Origin: an uncultured Acidobacteriota bacterium
GTDB taxonomy: Bacteria; Acidobacteriota; Terriglobia; Terriglobales; CAINCZ01
Reading direction: 5' to 3'
Assembly (NCBI GenBank): GCA_903847195.1
Contig: CAINCZ010000189.1
Coordinates: 1 to 29,112 of the forward strand
DNA length: 29,112 bases
The stretch's first letter is position 1. Every line of letters begins with the position of its first letter. A program made the translations under genes and the position numbers. Below, one piece after another: positions 7,089 through 15,169 of this stretch. Below the pieces are notes generated by a model that was given only the letters and a program-made list of their open reading frames with translations, had not been told where the DNA came from and did no database searches.

Positions 7089-8315
7089 CTATTTCCCTGC
7101 GCCTTTCGCCAGTGCGGCCGGGTTGGCCGCCTGCTCTTCCTTCAGCAGTTCCGGCATGTTCTGGAACTTGCGGACGAAGATGCCGATGCCAAAGACGTGC
7201 TGCAGTTTGCCATAGAAGATCGCCGGCAAGGCCGCCAGCGGGCCGAAGTGCGCCAGGGCGATGACGGTGGCCAGCGAAGCATTCTCGACGGCGACGTCAA
7301 AGGTGGTAGCCACCCGCTGCCGCATGTTGAATCCCATGTACTTGGGCGCCAGATAGCCCGCATACAGGACGAAGATGGCCTGAGCCGCACAGGCGCCGAG
7401 CATCCAAGGCAGAATCCAAAGATCCTTCAGCAGCGCGCCCGCGCCCTTCGAGATATTGGCCAGCATGATGAAGGTGAGACAAACGACCGCAATCGCGCCA
7501 TAGCCCATGCGGTACTTCTTGATTTTCTCCGGAAAAAAGCCGCCGACGATGGATCCCAGAATCACCGGGGCGAGCACCAGTTCAATCAGCTCAATGAAGA
7601 TCGCACGGGTATTGACCTTGCCGGTGAAGGCGCCGGCGAAGAGGGCGATCAGGAAGGGCTGAAAGAAGGGCGCAAGGATGTTATTCACGGCCGTGGCGCT
7701 GACGGACAGCGCGAGGTCGCCGCGCGAGATCAGGACCATCGTATTGCCTGCGGGACCGGTCGGCGTGGTGGCCAGGATGATCATGCCGATGGCCAGCATG
7801 TTGCCCGCCGGTTGCGGCAGGAACTTGGCCAGGATGAAATGGCCAAGGATATAGGCCGAAACCAGCGGCGCGACCCAGCGCACGACCACCGAGAGAGAGA
7901 TGAACTTGGGCTGCTTGACGATGCCGATCCAGTGATCCTTGCTGATCTGAATGCCGCAGACGAACAGCGACAGCATCAGCGGATAGGTCACGTGGTTGGT
8001 AATGTAGCTGTTCTGCATGGTGGGGTAGTAGGTGTAGCCCCACAGCAGGCCCAGGTAGACGATCACGGCGGCGGTGGAAGTGAGATAGCTGGCCACTTTG
8101 GCCCATGCCGGCGTTTCTTTCGAAAACTTCTTTTCGCCTACGTGTGCGGCGTAACCGAGAATCAGCCCGATGGCCCAGAGGATCGCGTTAGCGATAGTGA
8201 TCCCGGGGTACTTGTAGAGCGACATGCCGATGTAGCCGGAGCTGACAAACGGTATTACAAATCCAACAACCAGACAGAGATACGACAGAAATGTTAAGAG
8301 CTTATTTTTAGACAC
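7089..8315 (-). CDS. BASS/SBF-family (bile acid:sodium symporter-like) transporter
   Basis: 408 residues with about ten hydrophobic segments, typical of the bile acid:sodium symporter superfamily. Bacterial members carry pantoate, pyruvate, other organic acids or arsenite. Landmarks are MLSLFVCGIQIS (about 112-123), the crossover region LATTPTGPAGNTMVLISRGD (about 180-199), and ATTFDVAVENASLATVIAL near the C-terminal half (about 336-354), which resembles the E-N-x-x-x motif of the second crossover. The N-terminus (MSKNKLL) is read from a GTG at 8315, with a G-run as the only candidate ribosome binding site. It is longer than most PanS-type members (about 300-330), the extra length lying mainly in the first 100 residues. 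Substrate unknown. Confidence 0.8.
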   Translation of the reverse strand: MSKNKLLTFLSYLCLVVGFVIPFVSSGYIGMSLYKYPGITIANAILWAIGLILGYAAHVGEKKFSKETPAWAKVASYLTSTAAVIVYLGLLWGYTYYPTMQNSYITNHVTYPLMLSLFVCGIQISKDHWIGIVKQPKFISLSVVVRWVAPLVSAYILGHFILAKFLPQPAGNMLAIGMIILATTPTGPAGNTMVLISRGDLALSVSATAVNNILAPFFQPFLIALFAGAFTGKVNTRAIFIELIELVLAPVILGSIVGGFFPEKIKKYRMGYGAIAVVCLTFIMLANISKGAGALLKDLWILPWMLGACAAQAIFVLYAGYLAPKYMGFNMRQRVATTFDVAVENASLATVIALAHFGPLAALPAIFYGKLQHVFGIGIFVRKFQNMPELLKEEQAANPAALAKGAGK

Positions 8316-8342
8316 GGCCCCCCCATATGACGGCTAAGCGAA

Positions 8343-8362
8343 AAATTCGTGTGCGCGAATTT
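8343..8362. promoter_or_regulatory. Inverted repeat in operator position before the BASS gene
   Basis: AAATTCG, six bases (tgtgcg), CGAATTT: a perfect 7-base inverted repeat. It lies immediately downstream of the candidate start point at about 8365, where a repressor would block transcription. The binding protein is unknown. Confidence 0.4.
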
Positions 8363-8371
8363 CGGCGCGTT

Positions 8372-8401
8372 ATGATGGTCCAATTTGCACTTAGCAGTCA
8401 A
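8372..8401 (-). promoter_or_regulatory. Candidate promoter of the BASS transporter gene
   Basis: On the minus strand, TTGACT (8401-8396), an 18-base spacer and CATCAT (8377-8372). This matches five of six and four of six sigma70 consensus bases. Transcription would start near 8365, about 50 bases before the GTG. Confidence 0.45.
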
Positions 8402-8578
8402 GAACTTCCGCGCCTTGCGGCGCCGTTGCGCTACTTCCGCGCGTCCGCGGGGGGACCCTGCAGGACAAGGGGCCAACGGAGTACCGAATCGGCACATCAT
8501 CGCAGGCGACCGCCTTTGCCAGAGGCCCAGGGTGTTCCCACTACGGAGCCGGCCCTGATGAAATCCAGAGAAATTTTA

Positions 8579-8607
8579 TTGACAGCGGCGCTACTCTCTC
8601 GCAGAAT
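8579..8607 (+). promoter_or_regulatory. Candidate promoter of the uronide/sugar-acid cluster
   Basis: A perfect -35 hexamer TTGACA (8579-8584), a 17-base spacer and CAGAAT (8602-8607; four of six). It faces the KDG kinase gene, leaving a leader of about 165 bases that contains the inverted repeat at 8652-8671. Confidence 0.5.
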
Positions 8608-8651
8608 GCACTCGCATACCATCCATCGGTACGATTTGCGGTTTCGTTTCT

Positions 8652-8671
8652 TAGTTACAGGATGTTAACTA
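8652..8671. promoter_or_regulatory. Inverted repeat, possible operator of the cluster
   Basis: TAGTTA, eight bases, TAACTA, in an AT-richer patch between the candidate promoter and the KDG kinase start. The cluster encodes its own IclR-type regulator, so this is a possible binding site. The link is positional only. Confidence 0.3.
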
Positions 8672-8779
8672 GCCTTACGGTACTAAAAAGTAATGTTGTC
8701 TCATTAGGTGGTACGGTCAGGGCCAGCTGACACGGTGGTCCGGAGCAAGGCCAACCAAAGTTGGCCGGCAAGGTGACGG

Positions 8780-9871
8780 ATGGCACTGGAGATTCTCCCC
8801 AAGCAGGGACGCCGCTGGGACCAGATCAGCCTGGGCGAGGTGATGGTCCGGTTTGATCCCGGCGACCGGCGCATCTGGACGACGCGGTCGTTTGAGGTGT
8901 CGGAGGGCGGCGGCGAATACAACGTGGCGCGCGGGCTGAAGCGCTGCTTCGGGCTCGATACGGCGATTGTGACGGCGCTGGCCGACAATCCGTTGGGGCG
9001 GCTGATCGAAGACCTGATGCTGCAGGGCGGCGTGGAGCAGCTGGTGAGCTGGGCGGAGTACGACGGCGTGGGCCGCACGGTGCGCAACGGGCTCAACTTC
9101 ACCGAGCGGGGCTTCGGCGTGCGGGCGGCGCTGGGCTGCTCGGACCGCGGGCAGACGGCGGCGGCGCAGATGAAGTCGGGCGACATCGACTGGGACGACA
9201 TCTTCGGGCGGCAGGGCGCGCGGTGGTTCCACACGGGCGGCATCTTCTGCGCGCTGTCGGAGACGACTCCGGCGGTGGCGCTGGAGGCGATGCAGGCGGC
9301 CAAGCGGCACGGCGCCATTGTTTCCTACGACCTCAATTATCGCGATTCGCTGTGGAAGTCCATCGGCGGCCAGAAGCAGGCGCAGAAGATCAACCGGCAA
9401 TTGGCGCCCTACGTGGACGTGATGCTGGGCAATGAAGAAGACTTCTCGGCGGCGCTGGGCTTCGCCGTGCAGGGCGTGGACGAGCACCTGTCGAAGCTCC
9501 CGGTCGAGGGCTTCAGGCGGATGATCGAAACGGTGGTGAAGGAGTTTCCCTTCAAGGTCGTGGCGGCCACGCTGCGGCAGGCGAAGACGGCTAGCCGCAA
9601 CGACTGGGGCGCGATCTGCTACGCCAATGAATGCTTCTATGAGGCACGGCAGCGCGAGGACCTGGAGATCTACGACCGCGTGGGCGGCGGCGATTCGTTT
9701 GCCTCGGGGCTGATCTACGGATTTCTGTCGGGGCACGATGCACAGTGGGCGGTAGAGTGCGGCGCGGCGCACGGGGCGCTGGCGATGACCACCCCCGGCG
9801 ACACCACGATGGCCACGCTCAAGGAAGTGCTGGGCGTGATGCGCGGCGTGGGCGCGCGGATTGCGCGCTGA
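8780..9871 (+). CDS. kdgK: 2-keto-3-deoxygluconate kinase (PfkB family)
   Basis: 363 residues. PfkB/ribokinase-family sugar kinase, cytoplasmic, that would phosphorylate 2-keto-3-deoxygluconate (KDG) with ATP to KDPG. The N-terminal substrate motif SEGGGEYNVARGL (about 41-53) and the C-terminal GGGDSFASGLIYGF with catalytic Asp305 are both present. The latter replaces the more common GAGD by GGGD, as in many KDG kinases. The YDLNYR segment (about 183-188) is also family-like. The start ATG at 8780 has aaggtg five bases upstream. Specificity is inferred mainly from the KDPG aldolase gene 25 bases downstream, because PfkB sequence alone does not fix the sugar. At 363 residues it is longer than typical KdgK (about 310-340). 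Confidence 0.8.
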   Translation: MALEILPKQGRRWDQISLGEVMVRFDPGDRRIWTTRSFEVSEGGGEYNVARGLKRCFGLDTAIVTALADNPLGRLIEDLMLQGGVEQLVSWAEYDGVGRTVRNGLNFTERGFGVRAALGCSDRGQTAAAQMKSGDIDWDDIFGRQGARWFHTGGIFCALSETTPAVALEAMQAAKRHGAIVSYDLNYRDSLWKSIGGQKQAQKINRQLAPYVDVMLGNEEDFSAALGFAVQGVDEHLSKLPVEGFRRMIETVVKEFPFKVVAATLRQAKTASRNDWGAICYANECFYEARQREDLEIYDRVGGGDSFASGLIYGFLSGHDAQWAVECGAAHGALAMTTPGDTTMATLKEVLGVMRGVGARIAR

Positions 9872-9896
9872 CGGGCGTAAAGCAGGATAGGAAGAT

Positions 9897-10565
9897 ATGA
9901 GTAAAGCAGAGGCAATCCGGCGGGTGTTGGAGATCGGCGTGGTGCCGGTGGTGCGCGCCGAGTCTGCGCGGCAGGCGATGGCCGCGGCAGAGGCGGTTTG
10001 CGCGGGCGGCATCCCGATCGTGGAAGTGACGATGACGGTGCCGGGCGCGGTGGAGGTAATTGCCGAACTGGTGAAAACCGCCGGGAACGAATTACTGGTG
10101 GGCGCCGGGACGGTGCTCGACGCGGAGAGCGCGCGGCGCTGTCTGCACGCGGGCGCGCAGTTCCTGGTGAGTCCGGGGCTGGACCTGCCGACGGTGAAGC
10201 TGGCGATCGAGTGCGGCATCTTGATGATGCCGGGCGCGCTGACGCCGACCGAGGTGATCACCGCATGGCGCGCGGGCGCGGATTTTGTGAAGGTGTTTCC
10301 GTGCGGCAACCTGGGCGGGCCGAGCTACCTCAAGGCGCTGAAGGCGCCGCTGCCGCAGGTGCCGATGATCCCCACGGGCGGCGTGAACCTCATCACGGCG
10401 GCCGGATTCATCCAGGCGGGAGCGGCGGCGCTGGGCATCGGCGGAGACCTGGTATCGGTGGCGGCCTTGCGCTCGGGCAACACGCGGGAGATCACCGAGA
10501 GCGCGCGGCGCTACGTGGAGATTGTGCGCGAGACGCGCGCGGCGATGGCGGTAAAGGGGGCGTGA
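9897..10565 (+). CDS. eda: KDPG aldolase (2-dehydro-3-deoxyphosphogluconate aldolase)
   Basis: 222-residue class I aldolase that cleaves 2-keto-3-deoxy-6-phosphogluconate to pyruvate and glyceraldehyde-3-phosphate, the last step of uronate and Entner-Doudoroff catabolism. The Schiff-base lysine is K132 in FVKVFPC and the catalytic glutamate is E43 in IVEVTMTVPGA, matching E. coli Eda K133 and E45. The glycine-rich phosphate site IPTGGVNL and the GIGGDL end are present. At the position of E. coli Arg49 this protein has Thr47, giving an EVTxTVPxA form like the Thermotoga-type enzymes. A binding site aggaag precedes the ATG. The stop overlaps the next gene's ATG by one base (TGATG), so translation is coupled. 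Confidence 0.9.
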   Translation: MSKAEAIRRVLEIGVVPVVRAESARQAMAAAEAVCAGGIPIVEVTMTVPGAVEVIAELVKTAGNELLVGAGTVLDAESARRCLHAGAQFLVSPGLDLPTVKLAIECGILMMPGALTPTEVITAWRAGADFVKVFPCGNLGGPSYLKALKAPLPQVPMIPTGGVNLITAAGFIQAGAAALGIGGDLVSVAALRSGNTREITESARRYVEIVRETRAAMAVKGA

Positions 10566-11953
10566 TGAAGATTGGCGAAGGGCTCACGGCAGCCGCGCTG
10601 CAACCCGCCGTCATGAAGATGTTTGCCCTGGCCACGGCCAAGACGGCGCTGCTGGAGCAGCGCTGGGAGCCCGCCAAGGGCGCGCCGGTGTTCACGCAGG
10701 AAGGGCGCTACACCGCGCGCGGATGGACGCAGTGGACGCAGGGCTTCCAGTACGGCAACGCGCTGCTCTGCTTTGACGCGACGGGCGATGCCGGGATGCT
10801 CAAGCTCGGGCGCGACCACACGCTGGCCGACATGGCCGAGCACGTGTCGCACACGGGAGTGCACGACCACGGCTTCAACAATGTCTCCACCTACGGCAAC
10901 CTGCGGCGGCTGATGCTGGCCGGCAGGCTGGCGGCGAACGAGTGGGAGTTGCGCTTCTACGAGCTGGCGCTGAAGACGAGCGGCGCGGTGCAGGCGGCGC
11001 GGTGGACGGCGCTGCCGGGACAACAAGGGTTCATTCATTCGTTCAACGGCCCGCACTCGCTGTTTGTCGATACGCTGCGCACGCTGCGGGTTTGCGCCTT
11101 GGCACATGGACTGGGCCACGCGCTGCTGGGCGAGCAGGACGAGCGCATCAACCTGCTGTTCCGCTTGCTGCGGCACGCCCGGGCGACGGCCACCTACAAC
11201 GTTTTCTACGGCGAAGGACGCGACGGCTACGACCGTCCCGAACTGTGCGGGCGCACGGCGCATGAAACGATCTTCAACACGGTGAACGGATCGTACCGCT
11301 GCCCGTCGTCGCAGCAGGGCCATTCGCCCTTCAGCACCTGGACGCGCGGGCTGGCGTGGGCGATGCTCGGCTTTGCCGAACAGTTCGAGTTCATCAGCGC
11401 GCTGGCGGAGAGCGGGTTCGGGCACGCTGACGCGCCCATGACGAAGCGGGAAGCCCTGACGATGCTGCAGCGCGCGGCCTGCGCCACCTGCGACTTTTAC
11501 CTCGCGCAGGCGGCGGCCGCCGACGGCATCTGTTACTGGGACACCGGCGCGCAGCAGCTGCACTGCCTGGGCGACTGGCGTTCGCGGGCGGCTGACCCGT
11601 TCAACGACTATGAGCCGGTGGACGCTTCGGCCAGCGCAATTGCGGCGCAGGGACTCATCCGCCTTGGGCGGGCGCTGGACGAGAGCGGGGCCGGCAAGAG
11701 GTACCTGCAAGCGGGACTGGCGGTGGCGCGCACGCTGCTGGCCGAGCCTTATCTTTCGACCAGCCCGCAGCATGAGGGCATTCTGCTGCACAGCGTCTAT
11801 CACCAGCCGAACGGCTGGGACTACGTCCCGCGCGGGCAGAAGGTTCCGTCGGGCGAGTCGAGCATGTGGGGCGATTACCACCTGCTGGAGCTGGGGCTGC
11901 TGGTGGCAAAGATAGCCGATGGCGGGTATTACACGTTTTTTGGAATTGAGTAG
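10565..11953 (+). CDS. Unsaturated glucuronyl hydrolase-like protein (GH88)
   Basis: 462 residues, GH88-type (alpha/alpha)6 barrel. GH88 enzymes hydrate the C4-C5 double bond of unsaturated uronic acids left at the end of oligosaccharides by polysaccharide lyases, releasing 5-keto-4-deoxyuronate. D101 (GVHDHGFNN) and D169 (SLFVDTLRTLR) sit where Bacillus UGL has Asp88 and Asp149. FSTWTRGLAWAMLGFAEQF near residues 257-275 matches the STWARGQAW region. It has no signal peptide, so it acts in the cytoplasm on imported short uronides. It is longer than UGL (377). The last residues (GIE) and the stop lie inside a simple repeat (11943-11997). The start ATG overlaps the aldolase stop. Confidence 0.75.
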   Translation: MKIGEGLTAAALQPAVMKMFALATAKTALLEQRWEPAKGAPVFTQEGRYTARGWTQWTQGFQYGNALLCFDATGDAGMLKLGRDHTLADMAEHVSHTGVHDHGFNNVSTYGNLRRLMLAGRLAANEWELRFYELALKTSGAVQAARWTALPGQQGFIHSFNGPHSLFVDTLRTLRVCALAHGLGHALLGEQDERINLLFRLLRHARATATYNVFYGEGRDGYDRPELCGRTAHETIFNTVNGSYRCPSSQQGHSPFSTWTRGLAWAMLGFAEQFEFISALAESGFGHADAPMTKREALTMLQRAACATCDFYLAQAAAADGICYWDTGAQQLHCLGDWRSRAADPFNDYEPVDASASAIAAQGLIRLGRALDESGAGKRYLQAGLAVARTLLAEPYLSTSPQHEGILLHSVYHQPNGWDYVPRGQKVPSGESSMWGDYHLLELGLLVAKIADGGYYTFFGIE

Positions 11954-11997
11954 TTGAGGAATTGAGTAAGTGGGTAGTCGGGTAATTGGGTACTTGG
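11943..11997 (+). repeat. Degenerate ATTGAGTA/ATTGGGTA repeat
   Basis: About seven imperfect units of an 8-base theme (attgagta, gttgagga, attgagta, agtgggta, gtcgggta, attgggta, cttggaca). The GH88 stop codon is formed by the first unit. Strings of this type, readable as LPNYPITQL on the reverse strand, recur in intergenic DNA of several bacteria. Confidence 0.7.
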
Positions 11998-12005
11998 ACA
12001 ACCGG

Positions 12006-12044
12006 GCCCGCCCTGGCAAAACCGGCTAGGACGGGGCACCCGCG
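12006..12044 (+). repeat. Hairpin repeat (CCCGCCCTGGC type)
   Basis: Left arm cccgccctggc, right arm ggctaggacgggg, with the shared tail gcacccgcgg. The arms pair imperfectly. It lies between the GH88 and SDR genes, in the same orientation as the other copies. Confidence 0.65.
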
Positions 12045-12059
12045 GAGAAGGACACGACG

Positions 12060-12824
12060 ATGGTTGCACTGGTAACGGGCGGATATCGCGGAATCGGTCT
12101 CGGAATCGCCACCGCACTGGCGAACGATGGACACGACGTAGTCATTACCGGCCGCCGCGACCGCAGCGAGGCCTGTTCGTCCCTGGAGGCACTCACCCGC
12201 AATGGGCGCCAGGTCGAGTACGTGCAGGCCGATGTGTCGGTGACAGCGGACCGGCACCGGCTGGTGAACTTCATCGACAAGCGGTTCGGGCGCATCGACG
12301 TGCTGGTCAACAACGCGGGCATCGCGCCGAGCGTGCGCGCCGACATCATGGAAGCCACGGAAGAGAGCTTCGACGAGCTGATCTCGGTCAACCTGAAGGG
12401 ACCGTACTTCCTGACGCAGTTGGTAGCGCCGTGGATGGTGCGGCAGCGGCAGGCCGAGAGCGCGTATCGCGGCTGCATCATCAACGTGAGTTCCTGTTCG
12501 GCCACCGTCGCCAGCGTGAACCGGGGCGACTACTGCATCTCGAAGGCTGGCGTGGCGATGGCGACGCGGCTGTGGACAGTGCGGCTGGCCGAATACGGGA
12601 TTGACGTTTACGAAATCAGGCCCGGCATCATTCAAACGGACATGACGAGCGGGGTGAAGGCGAAGTACGATGCGCTGATCTCGGGCGGCCTGCTGTTGGA
12701 GAAGCGTTGGGGAACACCGGCCGACATCGGCCGGGCGGCGGCGATGCTGGCGCGCGGCGACCTGCCCTACGCCAGCGGCAGTGTGCTGAACCTCGACGGC
12801 GGATTGACGATCGAGCGGCTGTAG
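12060..12824 (+). CDS. SDR-family oxidoreductase (3-ketoacyl-ACP reductase-like)
   Basis: 254 residues, classical short-chain dehydrogenase. It has the cofactor motif TGGYRGIGLGIA (about 6-17), an R-R-D pair at the end of beta-2 that suggests NADP(H), NNAG (about 85-88), catalytic Ser144/145 (INVSSCSA), Tyr158 and Lys162 (YCISK). The VYEIRPGIIQTDMT stretch resembles a FabG-like subgroup often annotated 3-ketoacyl-ACP reductase. In this cluster a role in sugar or uronate redox chemistry is more likely than fatty acid synthesis. KduD, which makes KDG from 5-keto-4-deoxyuronate's isomer, is of this size and fold, but the sequence does not prove it. Strong binding site gaagga precedes the ATG. 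Confidence 0.8.
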   Translation: MVALVTGGYRGIGLGIATALANDGHDVVITGRRDRSEACSSLEALTRNGRQVEYVQADVSVTADRHRLVNFIDKRFGRIDVLVNNAGIAPSVRADIMEATEESFDELISVNLKGPYFLTQLVAPWMVRQRQAESAYRGCIINVSSCSATVASVNRGDYCISKAGVAMATRLWTVRLAEYGIDVYEIRPGIIQTDMTSGVKAKYDALISGGLLLEKRWGTPADIGRAAAMLARGDLPYASGSVLNLDGGLTIERL

Positions 12825-12844
12825 CAAAGGACACGAAAGGGAAT

Positions 12845-13675
12845 ATGTCGGCGGCAACAGAACGCAATCCTTCGCTTTACCGGGTGCAGGTGCTCGACCG
12901 GGCACTGGCAATCCTCGATGCGCTGGCGCAGTTACGCGAAGACGCCAGCCTGGCGGAGGTGGCGGCCGCGGTGAAACTGCATAAGAGTTCGGTGCACCGG
13001 CTGCTGATGAGCCTGGAGCGGCACCGGCTGGTGGATCGCGATCCGCAGTCGGGGAAGTTTCGCCTGGGGATGCGGCTGTTTGACCTGGGGACGCTGGCGG
13101 TGGCGCGCTTCAACGTGCGGGACCGCGGGCGGCCGCACCTGGAGCGGCTGATGTACAACTCGCACGAAACCGTGCACCTGTGCGTGCTCGACAACGGCGA
13201 AATGCTGTACGTGGACAAGATCGAGCCGGACCGCGCGGTGCGGCTCTCTTCGACCATCGGGCACCGCAACAACGCGCACTGCACCGCGGTGGGCAAGGCG
13301 ATGCTGGCGTTGCTGACCGAGGCCGAGGTGGACGCCATCCTGCAACAGCGCGGCATGCAGCGCTGCACGGGCCGCACGCTGGTGACGCCCGCCGAGTTGA
13401 AGGCCGACCTGCGGGCGATCCGCGAGCGCGGTTACGCGGTGGACGACGAGGAGCACGAAGAGGGCGTGCGCTGCGTGGCGGCGGCGGTGCGGGATTCCGC
13501 AGGGCGTCCGGTGGCGGCCATGAGCGTGTCGGCGCCCTCGTTCCGTCTGTCGCAGGAGAAGCTGCCGGTGGTGGCCCAACTGGTGATGGAGACGGCGCAG
13601 GCGTTTTCGCTGGAGTGCTGGCACCGTCCCGAGGCGGAGACGGCAGCGGCGCAGAAGGCGCGCGCCGGACATTGA
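12845..13675 (+). CDS. IclR-family transcriptional regulator
   Basis: 276 residues. An N-terminal winged helix-turn-helix (about 15-75: ALAILDALAQ...SLAEVAAAVKLHKSSVHRLLMSLERHRLV) is followed by the IclR effector domain (about 85-260, with HLCVLDNGEMLYVDKIE, GRTLVTPAEL and the DDEEHEEGVRCVAAAV stretch). IclR regulators commonly control aromatic or sugar-acid catabolism, for example KdgR for uronate genes, and sense a pathway intermediate. I start at 12845 (MSAATERN) with gaaaggg upstream; the longer open frame overlaps the SDR gene and is unlikely. It lies inside the cluster, 20 bases after the SDR stop, consistent with autoregulation of the operon. Basic residues and a long tail end the protein. 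Confidence 0.88.
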   Translation: MSAATERNPSLYRVQVLDRALAILDALAQLREDASLAEVAAAVKLHKSSVHRLLMSLERHRLVDRDPQSGKFRLGMRLFDLGTLAVARFNVRDRGRPHLERLMYNSHETVHLCVLDNGEMLYVDKIEPDRAVRLSSTIGHRNNAHCTAVGKAMLALLTEAEVDAILQQRGMQRCTGRTLVTPAELKADLRAIRERGYAVDDEEHEEGVRCVAAAVRDSAGRPVAAMSVSAPSFRLSQEKLPVVAQLVMETAQAFSLECWHRPEAETAAAQKARAGH

Positions 13676-13730
13676 TGGTTTCTGGATACAGGCAGCAGGC
13701 ACTTATGAGTATTTGCAATCGGAGGCAGTA

Positions 13731-15089
13731 ATGGCGAAGCACGAACAGTTTCACTACAAGACACTCGGCGAACTGAAGAGCGACATAGCGCGGCTGGCGG
13801 TGGACGTGCCGGTCACGGCGGACCTGAGCATCCTGGGAACGCCGGTGAAGATCGGCGCGGGCGTGGCGCCGAACCGGCTGGGCATCAGCCCGATGGAAGG
13901 CTGCGACGGCGAGCTGGCGGGCGGGCCGAGCGACCTGACGAGGCGGCGCTATGAGCGCTTCGGCGCGGGCGGCGCGGGGCTGATCTGGTTTGAGGCGATG
14001 GCGGTGTGCCACGAAGGGCGCGCCAATCCGCGGCAGCTTTACATTCACCGCGGCTCGCAGGCGGGCATGAAGGAGCTGCTGGACCTCGCGCTGAAGGGTG
14101 CAAAGGAAGCGGGCTGGCCGCGTCCTTACTCGGTGGTGCAGTTGACGCATTCGGGACGCCACAGCAAGCCGGGCGCGGCGATGGAGCCAATCGTGGCGTT
14201 CAACCATCCGGTGCTCGATGCGCGCGTGCCGTCGGTGCGCGTGATTACCGACGACGAGATCGAGCGGCTGGAAGACCAGTTCGTGGAAGCGGCGGTAATC
14301 GCCCACGAGTGCGGCTACGACGCGGTGGACATCAAGGCCTGCCACAACTACCTGCTGTCGGAGCTGCTGGCGGGATTCACGCGCGAAGGGCGCTACGGCG
14401 GCAGCTTCGAGAACCGCACGCGCGCCTTGTGCAACGTGGTCGATAAGATCAAGGCGAAGCTGGGCAACCGCCTCGAGGTAACGGTGCGGTTGGGCGTGTA
14501 CGACCAGTTCGAGCATCCGTACGCCTTCGGCGCCGACGCCGGCGATTACCACAAGCCGGATTACACGGAGCCGAAGCAGTTGATGAAGGTGCTGCGGGCG
14601 AAGGGCGTCAACCTGTTCAACATCAGCATGGGTTCTCCTTATTACAACCCGCACGTGACGCGGCCTTTCAACCAGGCGGCCTACATCATGCCCTATCATC
14701 CACTGGAGGGCGTTGCGCAGCTGCTGGACGCGGCGCGGCAGATGCAGGCGGCGGTGCCGGACGCGGTGATCATGGATGCGGGCATCAGCTGGCTGCGGCA
14801 GTTCTCGCCGAACGTGGTGGCGGCGGCGATTCAGCAGGGGTGGTTCCAGATCGGCGGCTGGGGAAGGCAGGCAATCGCTTATCCCGGATTTGCCGGAGAG
14901 ATTTTGAAAACCGGAGCGCTGAATCCGCTGCACACCTGCGATGGCTGCGGGTTCTGCACGACCATCATGCGCGACGGCGGATGTACCGGATGTGTGGTTC
15001 GGGACAAGGACGTGTACGTGTCGATTTACAAGCAGGGACGCGCCGGGAAACCGGCAATCCGGGGCAAGGCAGTCGCCGAGCACCTATAA
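13731..15089 (+). CDS. Old yellow enzyme-family NADH:flavin oxidoreductase with Fe-S motif
   Basis: 452 residues, FMN-binding TIM barrel of the 2,4-dienoyl-CoA reductase/enoate reductase branch. Seen are the flavin-side motif QLTHSGRHSKPG (about 138-149), the active-site loop CHNYLLSELLAGFTREGRYG (about 204-223), which is followed by GSFENRTR, and near the C-terminus the cysteines C403, C406, C409, C418 and C421 in a CDGCGFC...CTGC pattern, a probable Fe-S site. Enzymes of this branch normally continue with an NAD(P)/FAD domain of about 250 residues. Here the protein ends 31 residues after the last cysteine, so it must take electrons from another protein or bind NADH differently. Start at 13731 (MAKHEQ) with ggagg upstream; a TTG at 13713 is the longer alternative. 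Confidence 0.85.
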   Translation: MAKHEQFHYKTLGELKSDIARLAVDVPVTADLSILGTPVKIGAGVAPNRLGISPMEGCDGELAGGPSDLTRRRYERFGAGGAGLIWFEAMAVCHEGRANPRQLYIHRGSQAGMKELLDLALKGAKEAGWPRPYSVVQLTHSGRHSKPGAAMEPIVAFNHPVLDARVPSVRVITDDEIERLEDQFVEAAVIAHECGYDAVDIKACHNYLLSELLAGFTREGRYGGSFENRTRALCNVVDKIKAKLGNRLEVTVRLGVYDQFEHPYAFGADAGDYHKPDYTEPKQLMKVLRAKGVNLFNISMGSPYYNPHVTRPFNQAAYIMPYHPLEGVAQLLDAARQMQAAVPDAVIMDAGISWLRQFSPNVVAAAIQQGWFQIGGWGRQAIAYPGFAGEILKTGALNPLHTCDGCGFCTTIMRDGGCTGCVVRDKDVYVSIYKQGRAGKPAIRGKAVAEHL

Positions 15090-15169
15090 TCCCGCGGCGG
15101 CAGAGACGGGAGCGAGGTGAACGACGGGCGGATGTCCGGCCCGGGCAGTAGAACATTAGGAGGAGAAGG

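Larger units (their letters stand above)
8316..8779. other. Divergent intergenic region of 464 bases
   Basis: It separates the minus-strand BASS gene from the plus-strand catabolic cluster. It holds the BASS promoter and inverted repeat on the left and a promoter and inverted repeat for the cluster on the right. A 113-codon plus-strand frame (8327-8668) is not believed: it has no recognisable domain, its composition is basic and irregular, and it overlaps the regulatory elements. Confidence 0.6.

Noticed and set aside
8327..8668. 113-codon plus-strand open frame between the BASS gene and the kinase
   Set aside because: No domain, irregular basic composition, and it overlaps the promoter and palindrome of the BASS gene and the promoter of the catabolic cluster.
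13110..15083. 657-codon minus-strand open frame antisense to the IclR and reductase genes
   Set aside because: Arg/His/Ala-rich shadow frame caused by strong GC bias at third positions; the plus-strand frames encode clear families.
15085..15090. TATAAT as promoter of the Liv transporter block
   Set aside because: The -10 is perfect, but no -35 fits and it overlaps the end of the reductase gene; not strong enough to list.
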